Part shown: positions 1 to 7,470 of the stretch, one piece after another | How the letters are laid out: each line of letters starts with the position of its first letter | Position numbering within the stretch: position 1 is the stretch's first letter | Assembly: GCF_017357105.1 (NCBI RefSeq) | Contig: NZ_CP071596.1 | Location: 2,232,001-2,296,000, forward strand | Direction: 5' to 3' | Origin: Natronosalvus caseinilyticus | Lineage (GTDB): Archaea > Halobacteriota > Halobacteria > Halobacteriales > Natrialbaceae | Length of the DNA: 64,000 nucleotides | Program-made: the position numbers and the translations under genes | Notes under the pieces: model-generated | What the model saw: only the letters and a program-made list of their open reading frames with translations | The model's database searches: none | What the model was told of the DNA's origin: nothing

Positions 1-1147
1 TCCGACTCGGCGTCGCCTTCTGGAGGAACGTGAACGACTCGCGCCACTCGGGATACCCCTCGAAGAGGCGCTCGAGGGCGGCCAGTCGCTCCGGGATCCC
101 TTTGGTATAGTCAAGGCGGTCGACGCCCAGGCCGACCGCACAGCCGTCGGGGATGGCGTACCGTTCGCGCAGGGAATCCCACCTGTCGTCTCCGATCGTT
201 CGGGCCCGTTCCTCGTAACTGCTCGCATCGACGCCCATCGGCGTCGCGACGATTCGCGTCTCGTGGCCGTCGTACTCGACGGTACGCTCGCGGTAATCGA
301 CCGTCGCCGACGGGAGCGTTTCCTCGACGCACTCGAGGAAGGCCGTCCCGTAGCGCTCGACGTGGAAGCCGAACACGTCGGATCCGAGCAGTCCGACGAG
401 GAGTTCACGGGCGTTGGGACAGGCGGCGAACGACGACGGATCCGGCCACGGAATGTGCCAGAACTGAGCGACCGTCGCACCCGCTGGCGCCGCCGCCTGG
501 ATCATCGACGGTGCGAGTCCGAGGTGGTAGTCCTGGAGCCAGATCACGGACTCGTCGGTGGCCTCTTCGAGGACGGCGTCGGCGAACTGTCGGTTGACCT
601 GCCGATACCACTCGAGGTCGGTCGGACGGAACTCGAGCAGTTCGGTCATCCCGTGACAGAGCGGCCAGAGGACGCGGTTGCTGTAGCCCGTGTAGTAGCC
701 GTCGACGGCCTCGTCCGAGAGCCAGACCCGCCGCAGCGTGTACTGGTCGTCGCTTTCGGGTGGGACGTCGACGCGGTCGTTTTCGTCGGTGACCGCGCGG
801 TCGGCGCTGCCGTCGCCCCACGCGATCCACGTGCCGCCGGTCGCTCGCATTACGGGGTCGAGTCCGGCGGTCAGGCCGCCGGTCGGTTCGTCGACGGTGA
901 CGTCACGCTCGCTCGAGTCGACGTCCGCTCCGTTCGCTTCGTTGTCACCGCTGTCGCCGCTGTCGCCGTGACCGCCATCACCGTCGTCTGCCCACTCGTG
1001 ACGATACGGCTGCCGATTCGAGACGACGAGCAGCGATTCCGGGGCGTCGAAATCGACGCCACCGTCGGTCACGAGCCGTCGACCGTCGTCCCGTAAATCG
1101 TTCGCTTGATTCGACTCCGCCACCGCTACTCGCTCCGTAGATCGCAT
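1..1147 (-). CDS. otsA: alpha,alpha-trehalose-phosphate synthase (GT20), truncated by window edge
   Basis: Glycosyltransferase family 20 enzyme that makes trehalose-6-phosphate from a nucleotide sugar and glucose-6-phosphate in the cytosol, for compatible-solute synthesis. The reverse strand reads open from ATG at 1147 to the left edge: 382 codons with no stop, so the C-terminal part (about a quarter of a ~500-aa family) lies outside. Visible family motifs are LLVVSNRQP (about residue 39), GGLTAGL (about 90), WLQDYHLGLAPSM (about 205), HIPWPDPSSF (about 230) and GVDRLDYTKGIPERL (about 340). The LDYTKG segment carries the sugar-nucleotide-binding Arg/Lys region. Unusual is an acidic Gly/Asp/Ser insert (about residues 55-80) between the N-terminal loop and GGLTAGL, a typical haloarchaeal surface insertion. 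The function is firm; the donor (UDP- or GDP-glucose) cannot be told. Confidence 0.93.
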   Translation of the reverse strand, partial: MRSTERVAVAESNQANDLRDDGRRLVTDGGVDFDAPESLLVVSNRQPYRHEWADDGDGGHGDSGDSGDNEANGADVDSSERDVTVDEPTGGLTAGLDPVMRATGGTWIAWGDGSADRAVTDENDRVDVPPESDDQYTLRRVWLSDEAVDGYYTGYSNRVLWPLCHGMTELLEFRPTDLEWYRQVNRQFADAVLEEATDESVIWLQDYHLGLAPSMIQAAAPAGATVAQFWHIPWPDPSSFAACPNARELLVGLLGSDVFGFHVERYGTAFLECVEETLPSATVDYRERTVEYDGHETRIVATPMGVDASSYEERARTIGDDRWDSLRERYAIPDGCAVGLGVDRLDYTKGIPERLAALERLFEGYPEWRESFTFLQKATPSR

Positions 1148-1364
1148 CTATGAAATTTCCTCGTTTGCCCTACTGTTTCGTTCGCGGCCTGCAGTCACAG
1201 GCCATTGATATAGCCCTCCGTGATCCGCCTCCTTCCGGGACATTCACGGTCGATCGAGGCTTGCATCAACCGGCGACCAGCAGTGCCAACCAGTGACCTG
1301 GGATCAGCGATCAGCGACCGACACCTCGAGCAACGTTCAAGGGGCTCCCCTCGCATCGTCAGCT

Positions 1365-2525
1365 ATGAACGAGCCGTTCGCCGAACGAGTACGGCGGTGC
1401 CAGCGAGGACTCGCCGACCGCGGTGGCGCCGCACTGGTCGCCTCGCCCGGTCCGGCGCTCACCTATCTGACGGGCGTCGAGGAGTCGCCGTCCGAACGTC
1501 ACTTCCTGGCCGTCGTTCCCCGCGACGGATCGCCGGTCGTGGTCGCACCTGCGATGTACGAGGCGGAACTCGAGGTCGCGCCCATCGATCGGGTCGTCCT
1601 CTGGGACGATGGCGACGACCCCGTCGAGGCGCTCGCGAGCGTGTTCGAATCCGCCGGTCTCGAGGCGGGGCCCGGGGGCGGCGAGACGATCTTCCTCGAC
1701 GACCGCCTCTGGACGACGTTCGCCAAGGACGTCCGCGGCCTGTTTCCCGACGCGACGTACGACCTCGCGAGCGATGTGCTCGAGCCCCTTCGCCTGAAAA
1801 AGGATCGAACTGAACGGGCGACCCTCCGACGAGCAGGGGCCCTCGCCGACCGCGTCTCCATGACGCTCCGCGAACGCGGCGAGGCGGTCGTCGGGATGAC
1901 CGAACGGGAACTCGCCGACGAGATCGATCGGCTGCTCGAGGCCGAGGGCGGCCGCGGTCCCGCGTTCGACACCATCGTCGCCGCGGGTGAGAACGGAGCG
2001 CGCCCGCACCACCAGCCCAGCGACCGTCCCATCGAGGCCGGGGAGCCGGTCGTCCTCGACTTCGGCGCGTTCGTCGACGCGGACCTCGAGTCTGCCCAGG
2101 CCCGCTATCCCGGCGACCAGACCAGGACGCTGGTATTCGCCGGCGAACCGCCCGAGGGGTATCGGGAGGTACACGAGACTGTCGCCCGCGCCCAGCGGGC
2201 GGCGATCGAGCACGTCGAACCCGGCGTCACGGCGGAGTCGGTCGACGCCGTCGCTCGCGAGATTATCGACGACGTAGGGTACGGCGACGCCTTCGTTCAC
2301 CGCACCGGCCACGGCGTCGGTCTCGAGGTTCACGAACCGCCGTACATCGTCGAGGGGAACGAGCAGACCCTCGAGCCGGGAATGGTCTTCAGCGTCGAGC
2401 CGGGAATCTACCTCGAGGGCGAGTTCGGAGTCCGACTCGAGGACCTCGTGGTGGTCACGGAGGACGGCTGCGAGCGGTTGAATACGACGCCGCTGGACTG
2501 GGCGTGCGAGGGCGCTCGCCGGTGA
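1365..2525 (+). CDS. Xaa-Pro aminopeptidase/dipeptidase, M24 family
   Basis: Cytosolic two-metal peptidase of the M24B (Xaa-Pro) family, 386 aa, which cleaves the bond before proline in small peptides. The creatinase-like N-terminal domain spans about residues 1-155 and the pita-bread catalytic domain about 160-386. All five metal ligands are visible in order: Asp in VVLDFGAF, Asp in YPGDQTRTL, His in TGHGVGLEVHE, Glu in FSVEPGIY and Glu in GVRLEDLVV. The ATG at 1365 is preferred because the residues of the longer frame (from 1293) are Arg/Ser-rich and noncoding in style. It stands alone. A decayed fragment of a homologous gene lies at 4202-4308. Confidence 0.92.
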   Translation: MNEPFAERVRRCQRGLADRGGAALVASPGPALTYLTGVEESPSERHFLAVVPRDGSPVVVAPAMYEAELEVAPIDRVVLWDDGDDPVEALASVFESAGLEAGPGGGETIFLDDRLWTTFAKDVRGLFPDATYDLASDVLEPLRLKKDRTERATLRRAGALADRVSMTLRERGEAVVGMTERELADEIDRLLEAEGGRGPAFDTIVAAGENGARPHHQPSDRPIEAGEPVVLDFGAFVDADLESAQARYPGDQTRTLVFAGEPPEGYREVHETVARAQRAAIEHVEPGVTAESVDAVAREIIDDVGYGDAFVHRTGHGVGLEVHEPPYIVEGNEQTLEPGMVFSVEPGIYLEGEFGVRLEDLVVVTEDGCERLNTTPLDWACEGARR

Positions 2526-2628
2526 CAAGAGTTGCACCCGTCCAACTGGGTGCTACTGTGTACCTGAGGACCGTCGGCGAAGGAAGACTGATGGGTGCCT
2601 GCAGACCGTCAGCAGAGTAAACGCTGGT
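2526..2628. other. short convergent intergenic region
   Basis: 103 bp between the 3' ends of the M24 peptidase gene and the gshA-like gene. No gene or clear hairpin is seen. Confidence 0.6.
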
Positions 2629-3741
2629 TCAGACCGGCTGGAGAACCGGAGACCGTGCTGGCGACTGCTCGGTGGTGAGCGCGTCGACGTCCCGTTCGAG
2701 CCGGTGGGCGTAGCGAAGGCGAAGTCGCCGTGCTCGCGCTCGAGACAGCCGAGGTCCATCCTCGAGATCCGTCGAGAGGGGACGATAGGCGGAGGGGTCG
2801 AACCCCATCGTCTCGAGGTATCGCTCGACAGTAGGCGCCTCGAGCCCGTAATCGATGGCGTTACTCACGTGCTGTTTCACTCGGTCGAACTCGGGAATCG
2901 ACACGGTCGACCCCGTAACGTCGCCACGTCCACCGATCTCCACGCATCTGCTCTCGACGAGGCTCAAGATGTCTCGAACGTCTTCGGCGAGTTGCAGGAC
3001 CTGTCCAGGGAGTGCGACGTCCGGGGCCCGCCATTCGATCGTGTCGAATTCGTCGCGCAACCGAACCGGTGCCCAGATCGTATCCTCCGGCGTAAAGTGC
3101 TCGTCGAACGTCTCTCGATCGATGCCTTCGGCAATCGCCTGGCGGCGAAAGTCGTCGAACGTGGCGTCGATCCGGTCGTTCCACTCGCCTACGTCCTCTG
3201 CGTAGGGCCACAATCGACCGAGTCGAGGGTGGTCGCCGTAACACGTCCGCCGGTAGACGTGGGGGCGCGCACAGGCAGCCACCTTCTCTCCCTGGTGGTA
3301 CGTGGAACTCCCGGCGAGCGCAAACGCCGGGTCCAGTGCAGTCAGGAGGTTCAACTGGTCGGCTTCGGCCCCCTCGATCTGGTCGACGTGGAGGTGGGTG
3401 CCGGCGCAGTGGGTGGCCTTCTCGAACGCGTCACCGAGAACCTGACGCTGAATCCGCGTCCGAGGCGTCTCGCTCGTGCCGAACGAACCGGCGTTGAGCG
3501 GCGTACTGAGCGGGACGAGGTGGCGTCCCTCTTCTCGCCCGACGTCGATCGCTTCCTGGAGTCTGCACGCGACCTCCTCCCGTAGTTCAGGGATGGTGTC
3601 GCACGGGTCGGTGACGACCTCGAGCACGGGGTCTGCGCTCTCGGCGTGAAGGTCGTCGATGCGGTCGAGCACCGGTTTTGCAGGTGCGAGTGCACCCGTA
3701 TCGTCGACGGTCCAGTATTCGAGTTCGAGACTGAGTTTCAT
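2629..3741 (-). CDS. gshA: glutamate-cysteine ligase (GCS2 family)
   Basis: 370-aa ATP-dependent carboxylate-amine ligase of the GCS2/YbdK family. In haloarchaea this family makes gamma-glutamylcysteine, their main low-molecular-weight thiol. Family signatures are the opening LSLELEYW, VTDPCDTIPELREEV (about 45-60), LSTPLNAGSF (about 80), CAGTHLHVDQ (about 115), and the C-terminal IEWRAPDVALPG region (about 235-250), which matches the EWR(I/L)PD motif of the GCS2 active site. The start ATG at 3741 gives an immediate family-like N-terminus. The gene is monocistronic and convergent with the M24 peptidase. Assignment to GshA rather than another GCS2 member rests on known haloarchaeal biology and is an inference. 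Confidence 0.85.
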   Translation of the reverse strand: MKLSLELEYWTVDDTGALAPAKPVLDRIDDLHAESADPVLEVVTDPCDTIPELREEVACRLQEAIDVGREEGRHLVPLSTPLNAGSFGTSETPRTRIQRQVLGDAFEKATHCAGTHLHVDQIEGAEADQLNLLTALDPAFALAGSSTYHQGEKVAACARPHVYRRTCYGDHPRLGRLWPYAEDVGEWNDRIDATFDDFRRQAIAEGIDRETFDEHFTPEDTIWAPVRLRDEFDTIEWRAPDVALPGQVLQLAEDVRDILSLVESRCVEIGGRGDVTGSTVSIPEFDRVKQHVSNAIDYGLEAPTVERYLETMGFDPSAYRPLSTDLEDGPRLSRARARRLRLRYAHRLERDVDALTTEQSPARSPVLQPV

Positions 3742-3804
3742 AGTGTTGGTGAGTTACTGCACGGTGAGCGGTTTCACATCACAGCGACGACGGCATGGGA
3801 TCGA

Positions 3805-3818
3805 CCCCGAAAACGGGG
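3805..3818. terminator. short GC hairpin CCCCG-AAAA-CGGGG
   Basis: Perfect 5-bp stem with an AAAA loop, 64 bp upstream of the gshA start. No gene reads into it, so it could be an operator-like site or structural noise; a terminator role is only a possibility. Confidence 0.2.
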
Positions 3819-4130
3819 ATCTGTCGCCGTACGACCGTACAGAAATCAACCGAGTGAGCGGGAAGACCCCTCCTCCAAAGTAATTAGGCCGGATGTGATC
3901 TGTCGTGATTACAGATACTTGGCGACTCGAACGTCAGGCCGGCTATCAGTCGTACGCGGTGTCACCGATTCTGGAGGGACGTTCGAACAGAGGTGCAAGT
4001 TACTGCTCCCCACGAACAGGGGAACTGCAACGGCGTTCCGAATCGTTCCGTAGTCCAAATCCACAGCGATGCGAGTTCTCTCTCAGCGATTTCCAGGCGT
4101 GATTGCGCAGTCTCGGAACGGCGACGACCC

Positions 4131-4205
4131 GCTCGGCGCTCACCGCTGCCGCTTCGGCGCGCTCGAACAGGTCGTCGGGTTCGACCTCGAGCAATCGCTC
4201 GAGAC
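4131..4205 (-). pseudogene. fragment of the 3' end of a thiI copy
   Basis: The reverse strand encodes LLEVEPDDLFERAEAAAVSAER, which matches the last residues of the intact ThiI at 6153-7331 (LLEVEPDDLFERAEAAAASAER) with one substitution. The DNA aligns without gaps to 6168-6241 with scattered, mostly third-position differences, so it is an old duplicate or a remnant from a relative, not a recent copy. The stop codon has been lost. The N-terminal side is cut at about 4205, where an M24 peptidase fragment begins on the other strand. Confidence 0.75.
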
Positions 4206-4308
4206 GTACGAACTTACGAGCCAGGTACCCGAGCCTCTCTGCCTGCGAAAGGATCGAATCGACCGGGCAACCATTCGTCGAGCGAGGAAGCTCGTCGACC
4301 GCGACTCG
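4202..4308 (+). pseudogene. fragment of an M24 (Xaa-Pro) peptidase gene
   Basis: The forward strand reads TYELTSQVPEPLCLRKDR followed by IDRATIRRARKLVDRDS. This aligns residue for residue to TYDLASDVLEPLRLKKDR and TERATLRRAGALADRVS of the intact peptidase at 1365-2525 (about residues 130-165), on the same strand. Homology stops at both ends, at the thiI fragment on the left and about 20 bp before the propeller gene's stop on the right. It is a decayed piece of a paralogue or of a displaced orthologue. The junction with the thiI piece falls in a shared GAGACG/CGACG stretch, which fits illegitimate recombination. Confidence 0.75.
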
Positions 4309-4327
4309 AATCGGGCAAACGGACTCG

Positions 4328-5857
4328 TCAGCAGCCCTCGACGGTCAGCATCCCGTCGACGCGTTGCTCGCCCGCGACAATCGCCCACTCGACGTCGCCC
4401 GTCGGGAGGTCGCTCCCGGCGACGGTGAAGGTACTCGAGATGCAGTCCTCGCCCGCAATCTCGACCGTTCCGGACCGGGTGCGATCCTCGACCTCGAGCG
4501 TCACGTCGAGTTCGACCGACTCCGCGCCGTCGTTACACAGGGTGACGGTGAAGTCGGCCGACTCTTCGTGAGCGATCGAATCCGGGCCGGTTACCGAGAG
4601 ATCGATCGACGTCGGTTCCTCGTCACCGGGTTCCTCTTCCGGATCGTCGTCGGCCGGATCGTCTTCGTCGGGGTCTTCCTTGCCGTCGTCAGATTCGTCC
4701 TCGGTTCGAAGGGCCAGTAATTCCCCCTCGCGACTGACGTAAACGGTGTTTTCGTCGGCGACGATCGACTCCTCCGTCCCGACCCACTCGCGCTCGTCGA
4801 ACGCGTACCGCCAGCGTTCCTCGCCGGTCTCGAGGTCGTAGGCGATCACCCGATCCTCGTCGTCTTCGTCGTTGGGCATGTCGGCCGAGTCCGGACCGTA
4901 CACCGTGAGCACCGTTTCGTCCTCGAGTGCGGGGAGGCTGTGGTATTGATCGAGGGTCCAGACGTGTTCGGCGCTCTCGGAGAGATCGAACGCCGAGAGT
5001 GTCCCGTCCCTGCCGAGCGCGAAGTACGTCTCGTCGACGATGGTGTGATCGAGCGTCCTGGACGTACTGGCGACGACCTCCCGGGTGTCCATATCGTAGA
5101 GAGAGGTGGCGTCGTAACCGGGGAAGAGGGCGACGTAGCCCGAGCCGGCGATGAGTTGAGTGACCGACTCGTCGTGGTCGACCGTGACCACCGTCTCGCC
5201 CGTCTCTGGATCGAGCCCGGCGAACATCCCTGCGCGTCCAGGTGCGTAGGACGAATCGAACACGTAGACGGCATCGTCGGAGACGTCGCCGAACTGCAAT
5301 TCTTCGGCCGTTTCCGTCCCGTCGTCCGTCTCTACTTCGACGCGCTCGCGCTCCCACCGAATCGAACCGTCTTCGGCGTCGAGCGCGTAAACGGCGTGCT
5401 CGCTCGCGGTGTAGACCATGCCGTGACCGACCGCCAGCTCGGGACTGTCGATCTCGCTCTCCCAGCGTACCTCGCCGGTCTCGGCGTCGATTGCCTGGAT
5501 CGGGTCACCACCCACGTAGAGCGCGTCGCCGTCGATCGAGAGCGTTCGTTCGGCGCCGATGTCGCCCGTCTTCCACTCGCTCGAGCCGTCCTCGGCGTCG
5601 AGTGCGGTTACGCCTCCCTGGGCCAGGGTGTAGATGCGGTCGTCGGCGATCACGGTCGAACCGAGGTCGTGCGCCCCGTCGTACCGCCAGGCGATTTCGG
5701 TCGGACGTTCGCGATGAGAACCGTCTCCGTCCTCGACGCTATCCTCGTCGCCTTCTCCGTGCTCGTCGGCGAGGACTGACCCGACCGATGCGAGAACTCC
5801 GGTTGTCGAAAGCGTTGCGCCTGCTGACAGTACCGTACGGCGGTTCAAACCTGCCAT
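4328..5857 (-). CDS. secreted PQQ-like beta-propeller protein with C-terminal Ig-like domain
   Basis: 509 aa. N-terminal Tat signal (NRRTVLSAGATLSTTG, then a hydrophobic stretch ending near VLADE), an acidic spacer, then tandem PQQ-like (quinoprotein/BamB-type) repeats from about residue 60 to 400, recognised by the recurring pattern xVxALDAEDGSxxW / Y-V. A low-complexity Asp/Glu/Pro linker (about 400-425) leads to a CARDB/Ig-like domain (SIDLSVTGPDSI... to the C-terminal VEGC). The ATG at 5857 places the twin arginines at residues 6-7, which suits a Tat signal better than upstream starts. No catalytic quinoprotein residues can be named; a scaffold or binding role outside the cell is likely. 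It has a paralogue at 13786-15348 with the same architecture and a similar Cys-terminated tail. Confidence 0.85.
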   Translation of the reverse strand: MAGLNRRTVLSAGATLSTTGVLASVGSVLADEHGEGDEDSVEDGDGSHRERPTEIAWRYDGAHDLGSTVIADDRIYTLAQGGVTALDAEDGSSEWKTGDIGAERTLSIDGDALYVGGDPIQAIDAETGEVRWESEIDSPELAVGHGMVYTASEHAVYALDAEDGSIRWERERVEVETDDGTETAEELQFGDVSDDAVYVFDSSYAPGRAGMFAGLDPETGETVVTVDHDESVTQLIAGSGYVALFPGYDATSLYDMDTREVVASTSRTLDHTIVDETYFALGRDGTLSAFDLSESAEHVWTLDQYHSLPALEDETVLTVYGPDSADMPNDEDDEDRVIAYDLETGEERWRYAFDEREWVGTEESIVADENTVYVSREGELLALRTEDESDDGKEDPDEDDPADDDPEEEPGDEEPTSIDLSVTGPDSIAHEESADFTVTLCNDGAESVELDVTLEVEDRTRSGTVEIAGEDCISSTFTVAGSDLPTGDVEWAIVAGEQRVDGMLTVEGC

Positions 5858-6152
5858 GCCACGGTGATTATTAATTTGTGTTATTATTATCGGACGGATA
5901 TGACCAGATTGCACGCTCGAGAACTATTTCGTTGTGCTGAACTATCACGCTGTGGAACACTATCGTCGAGAAATGAACGAAAGTGGTCGTCACGGCGCCG
6001 ACACCGTTTCGGTTGCCGTATGGTCAGTCGTCGATCGAAGCGTATTCGAACAGAGTTCCCGCGAAGGGGATTCTGATACGCTATAGTTTGTATAGTATAG
6101 GCGACGCCAGCGTTCAGTTTCGCCGGCGAACGGCGTCCGAACCTCGAGTTCG
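5858..6152. other. intergenic region between the propeller gene and thiI
   Basis: 295 bp. The propeller gene is preceded by an AT-rich tract (TTATTAATTTGTGTTATTATTAT, about 5867-5890) that probably contains its promoter. Just after the thiI stop (in its direction) lies CTATAGTTTGTATAGTATAG (about 6082-6101), AT-rich and possibly where thiI transcription ends. No gene is recognised. Confidence 0.5.
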
Positions 6153-7331
6153 CTACAGCTCGATCCGCTCGGCGCTCGCTGCCGCCGCTTCAGCACGTTC
6201 GAACAGGTCGTCTGGCTCGACCTCGAGCAACCGGTCGAGACGGGCGTTCGTCTCGGCGCGGTCCGGCGCGATCCGGTTACAGCCGGCGTTGATCGTCGAG
6301 TCGCGGTAGGTGCCGATCTCGCGGGCCTGCGCGACGATTTCCTGTTTGTCTCGCGTGAGAAGGGGTCGGTGGATCGGCAGTCGCGTCGCACGACTCGTGA
6401 CGGCGACGTTCTGGGCCGTCTGGCTCGACTTCTGGCCGATTGCCTCGCCGGTGACGATTCCGCTCGCGCCGTGTTCTTCAGCGATCTGCTCGGCGATCCG
6501 GTAGAAGAATCGCCGCAGGGAGAGCATCCGCCCCTCTTCCATCGTCTCCGCGAGCAGGGAGACGGTTTCCCCGCCAGGCACGCGGTAGACGCTCAGGTCG
6601 ACGTTCGGCGCGTACCGCGAGAGCGAGCGGACGGTCTCGATTGCTCGCGCCTCGTGATCCGGGCCGCCGTAGTCGCCCAGTGCGACGTAGACCGGGATCA
6701 CCGGCGAGCCTCGACGCATCATCTCGTAAGCCGCGACGGGGGAGTCGATACCGCCGCTGACGAGCGCCACCATCGGCGCCTGCGATCGAAGGGGCAGGCC
6801 GCCCGGCCCCTCGAGGCGCTCGAGGTAGACGTAGGCCGCCTCGTCGCGAACCTCGACGCCGAAGGTGAGGTCGGGGTCCTCGAGGTCGACCTCGGGTTCG
6901 AACTCGTCCTCGACGGCCTCCCAGACCGCGGTGCCACCCTGTCGGGCGACGTCCTCGCTCGTAAACGGCAGGCGCTTGTCCGCGCGGGTGGCGTCGACGG
7001 CGAAACTGCCGCCGTCGTAACGGGCGTGAGCGGTCTCGGCGAGCGCGTCGCAGATCGTCTCGAGGTCGGCCTCGACGACGATTGCGGGGCTGGTCGAGAC
7101 GACCCCGAAGACGTCGGCGGCCGCGGCGGCCGCAGCCTCCACGGCGTCCTCGGTGGTGTGAATCAGCGGCCGGTTCCAGTTGCCCTCCACGTCGCCGGTC
7201 ACCGAGCGGTCCGCGAGGACGGCCTCGAGGTTCTCGAGCAGGAAGTCGAGCATGTACCGCTTGACGGTGTTGCTCTTCGTGTTGAGGTCCCCGTGTCGGA
7301 CGAGGACGGTGTCGGCGCCGGGCGGGTGCAT
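6153..7331 (-). CDS. thiI: tRNA 4-thiouridine synthase ThiI
   Basis: 392 aa. ThiI adenylates U8 of tRNA through a PP-loop and installs sulfur; archaeal forms act with a sulfur carrier or sulfide. An N-terminal ferredoxin-like part plus THUMP domain (about 1-165) precedes the PP-loop ATP pyrophosphatase domain with SGGIDSPVAAYEMMRRG (about 190) and VTGEAIGQKSSQT (about 285). There is no C-terminal rhodanese domain (E. coli ThiI is about 480 aa), as is usual in archaea. Start at 7331: a CTTATA box on the minus strand at 7355-7360 sits 24-29 bp upstream, which fits a leaderless mRNA. It is divergent from lhr. A fragment of its 3' end is duplicated at 4131-4205. Confidence 0.92.
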   Translation of the reverse strand: MHPPGADTVLVRHGDLNTKSNTVKRYMLDFLLENLEAVLADRSVTGDVEGNWNRPLIHTTEDAVEAAAAAAADVFGVVSTSPAIVVEADLETICDALAETAHARYDGGSFAVDATRADKRLPFTSEDVARQGGTAVWEAVEDEFEPEVDLEDPDLTFGVEVRDEAAYVYLERLEGPGGLPLRSQAPMVALVSGGIDSPVAAYEMMRRGSPVIPVYVALGDYGGPDHEARAIETVRSLSRYAPNVDLSVYRVPGGETVSLLAETMEEGRMLSLRRFFYRIAEQIAEEHGASGIVTGEAIGQKSSQTAQNVAVTSRATRLPIHRPLLTRDKQEIVAQAREIGTYRDSTINAGCNRIAPDRAETNARLDRLLEVEPDDLFERAEAAAASAERIEL

Positions 7332-7354
7332 GGAGGGGAGTAATGGGTCCGGCG

Positions 7355-7360
7355 TATAAG
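7355..7360 (-). promoter_or_regulatory. TATA box for thiI
   Basis: TATAAG on the plus strand (CTTATA in gene orientation), 24-29 bp before the thiI ATG; this spacing is that of leaderless haloarchaeal transcripts. Confidence 0.6.
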
Positions 7361-7439
7361 GGGATTACGAGCGACGAGGCCGCGGTACTGGCGGGCGAGA
7401 CGCTCGAGAACACAGTGCACGTCGGGCCGGTAACACGGC

Positions 7440-7445
7440 TTTTAT
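7440..7445 (+). promoter_or_regulatory. TATA box for lhr
   Basis: TTTTAT lies 26-31 bp upstream of the lhr ATG at 7471 with no Shine-Dalgarno between, so the transcript is probably leaderless. Confidence 0.55.
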
Positions 7446-7470
7446 CCTCGTTCGGCGCCTGCTAGAATCG

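Larger units (their letters stand above)
3742..4327. other. 586-bp region without an intact gene, containing two gene fragments
   Basis: This stretch between gshA and the propeller gene holds a CCCCG-AAAA-CGGGG hairpin (3805-3818), an AT-rich TAATTA near 3882, and two joined relics (thiI-like 4131-4205, M24-like 4202-4308). The remaining ORFs are short and have no haloarchaeal coding character. Confidence 0.6.

Noticed and set aside
4069-4428. 119-codon plus frame as a real gene
   Set aside because: Only its middle matches an M24 peptidase; it overlaps the thiI relic and runs into the propeller gene's 3' end, which fits a scar.
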